A program made the translations under genes and the position numbers. Shown here one piece after another: positions 63,610 through 64,000 of a stretch of DNA of 64,000 nt. The stretch is from NCBI RefSeq assembly GCF_030552895.1, contig NZ_CP130649.1, positions 992,001 through 1,056,000 of the forward strand, written 5' to 3'. How positions within the stretch are numbered: position 1 is the stretch's first letter; each line of letters opens with the position of its first letter. This DNA comes from Tatumella ptyseos (GTDB lineage: Bacteria; Pseudomonadota; Gammaproteobacteria; Enterobacterales; Enterobacteriaceae). The notes below the pieces were generated by a model, which saw only the letters and a program-made list of their open reading frames with translations, was not told where the DNA came from and did no database searches.

Positions 63610-64000
63610 CTACTGAAATAGCACCTCTTGATCAACGGCAGCCGCAATAGCTGCCATCAGTTGTTCAAGCTGCGGTTTGGAAATGAGATAAGGGGGCATG
63701 AGGTAAATCAATTTACCAAAGGGCCTGATCCATACACCCGCTTCCACGAAGAACGCCTGAATTTCCGCCATCGCCACCGCGCGGTGACACTCCACCACCC
63801 CGATAGCGCCTAATACCCTGACATCTTTTACGTTTGGGTGATGGATTAGAGGGCCGAGGCCAGCGTTCAACTGCTCTGTTATGCTTTTAACCTGTTGTTG
63901 CCACGCACCTTCGCGTAAGATTTTTAAACTCTCTGTAGCCACCGCGCAGGCGAGAGGATTGCCCATAAAGGTTGGGCCATGCATAAAACAACCCGCCGGG
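63610..64000 (-). CDS. bioA: Adenosylmethionine-8-amino-7-oxononanoate aminotransferase, C-terminal part (cut by window edge)
   Basis: PLP-dependent biotin-synthesis enzyme making DAPA from KAPA. Only the last 129 residues or so are visible, with PAGCFMHGPTFMGNPLACAVA (near the cofactor phosphate site), VRVLGAIGVVE and VWIRPFGKLIYLMPPYLI. The PLP lysine lies beyond the right edge. The stop at 63610 fits the family C-terminus. It converges with pgl, while E. coli has several ybh genes between pgl and bioA. Confidence 0.95.
   Translation of the reverse strand, partial: PAGCFMHGPTFMGNPLACAVATESLKILREGAWQQQVKSITEQLNAGLGPLIHHPNVKDVRVLGAIGVVECHRAVAMAEIQAFFVEAGVWIRPFGKLIYLMPPYLISKPQLEQLMAAIAAAVDQEVLFQ

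Overview
The window is a stretch of ordinary chromosome from a gammaproteobacterium of the order Enterobacterales. The gene order follows the E. coli 14-17 minute region almost gene for gene: lnt-corC-ybeY-ybeZ, miaB/ubiF, the Met/Leu/Gln tRNA cluster, asnB, nagDCAB/nagE, glnS, fur-fldA-ybfE-ybfF-seqA-pgm, phrB-ybgI-pxpBC, gltA/sdhCDAB-sucABCD, cydABX, ybgC-tolQRAB-pal-cpoB, tRNA-Lys, pnuC-aroG-gpmA, galTKM, modF, acrZ, ybhA, pgl, bioA. Base composition looks lower in GC than E. coli, and proteins are close but clearly diverged from E. coli homologues. An Erwiniaceae-like lineage is my best guess, from overall impression only. I see no prophage, insertion sequence, CRISPR array or large foreign island.

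Layout. 1-5.8 kb (minus strand): lipoprotein acyltransferase, CorC, the rRNA-maturation protein YbeY, PhoH-like YbeZ, then two genes E. coli lacks here (a secreted HIU hydrolase and a small DUF1737 protein), then miaB. 6-8 kb: ubiF and an eight-gene tRNA cluster that is a direct duplication of Met-Leu-Gln-Gln. 8-16.6 kb: asparagine synthetase and the divergent nagBACD/nagE amino-sugar system with two candidate operators. 16.7-24.4 kb: glnS, an unrecognised 316-residue protein, fur with a tiny uof-like leader ORF, fldA, ybfE, ybfF, seqA, pgm. 24.5-30.3 kb: an N-terminally extended ybgA, phrB, ybgI, pxpBC without pxpA, and a divergent shikimate-dehydrogenase-family gene. 30.3-45 kb: the aerobic core (citrate synthase, succinate dehydrogenase, 2-oxoglutarate dehydrogenase E1/E2, succinyl-CoA synthetase, cytochrome bd). 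45.3-51.2 kb: the Tol-Pal envelope system, with a strongly repetitive TolA. 51.4-52.4 kb: three tRNA-Lys genes followed by four tandem ~170 bp units built partly of tRNA-Lys fragments. 52.4-64 kb: a DUF3750 protein, pnuC with a perfect NadR box, aroG, gpmA, a gal operon without galE, an orphan modF, acrZ, ybhA, pgl and the end of bioA.

Compared with E. coli several genes are missing from their usual slots: galE, modE/modABC, nadA, pxpA, ybgE, chiPQ and mngRAB. Whether they lie elsewhere cannot be seen here. The most unusual structure is the tRNA-Lys downstream repeat array (51648-52338). It resembles in principle the rtT repeats after E. coli tyrT, but each unit carries tRNA-derived pieces in both orientations plus an intrinsic terminator. 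Other points are the two tandem repeat families inside tolA, the uof-like leader before fur, the long hairpin between sdhB and sucA, and the lone NadR operator at pnuC. I found no clearly new multi-gene system. Several start codons were placed downstream of the longest open frame because homologue alignment and ribosome binding sites support it (corC, miaB, nagB, nagD, nagE, phrB, sdhC, sdhA, tolB, pal, modF, ybhA).
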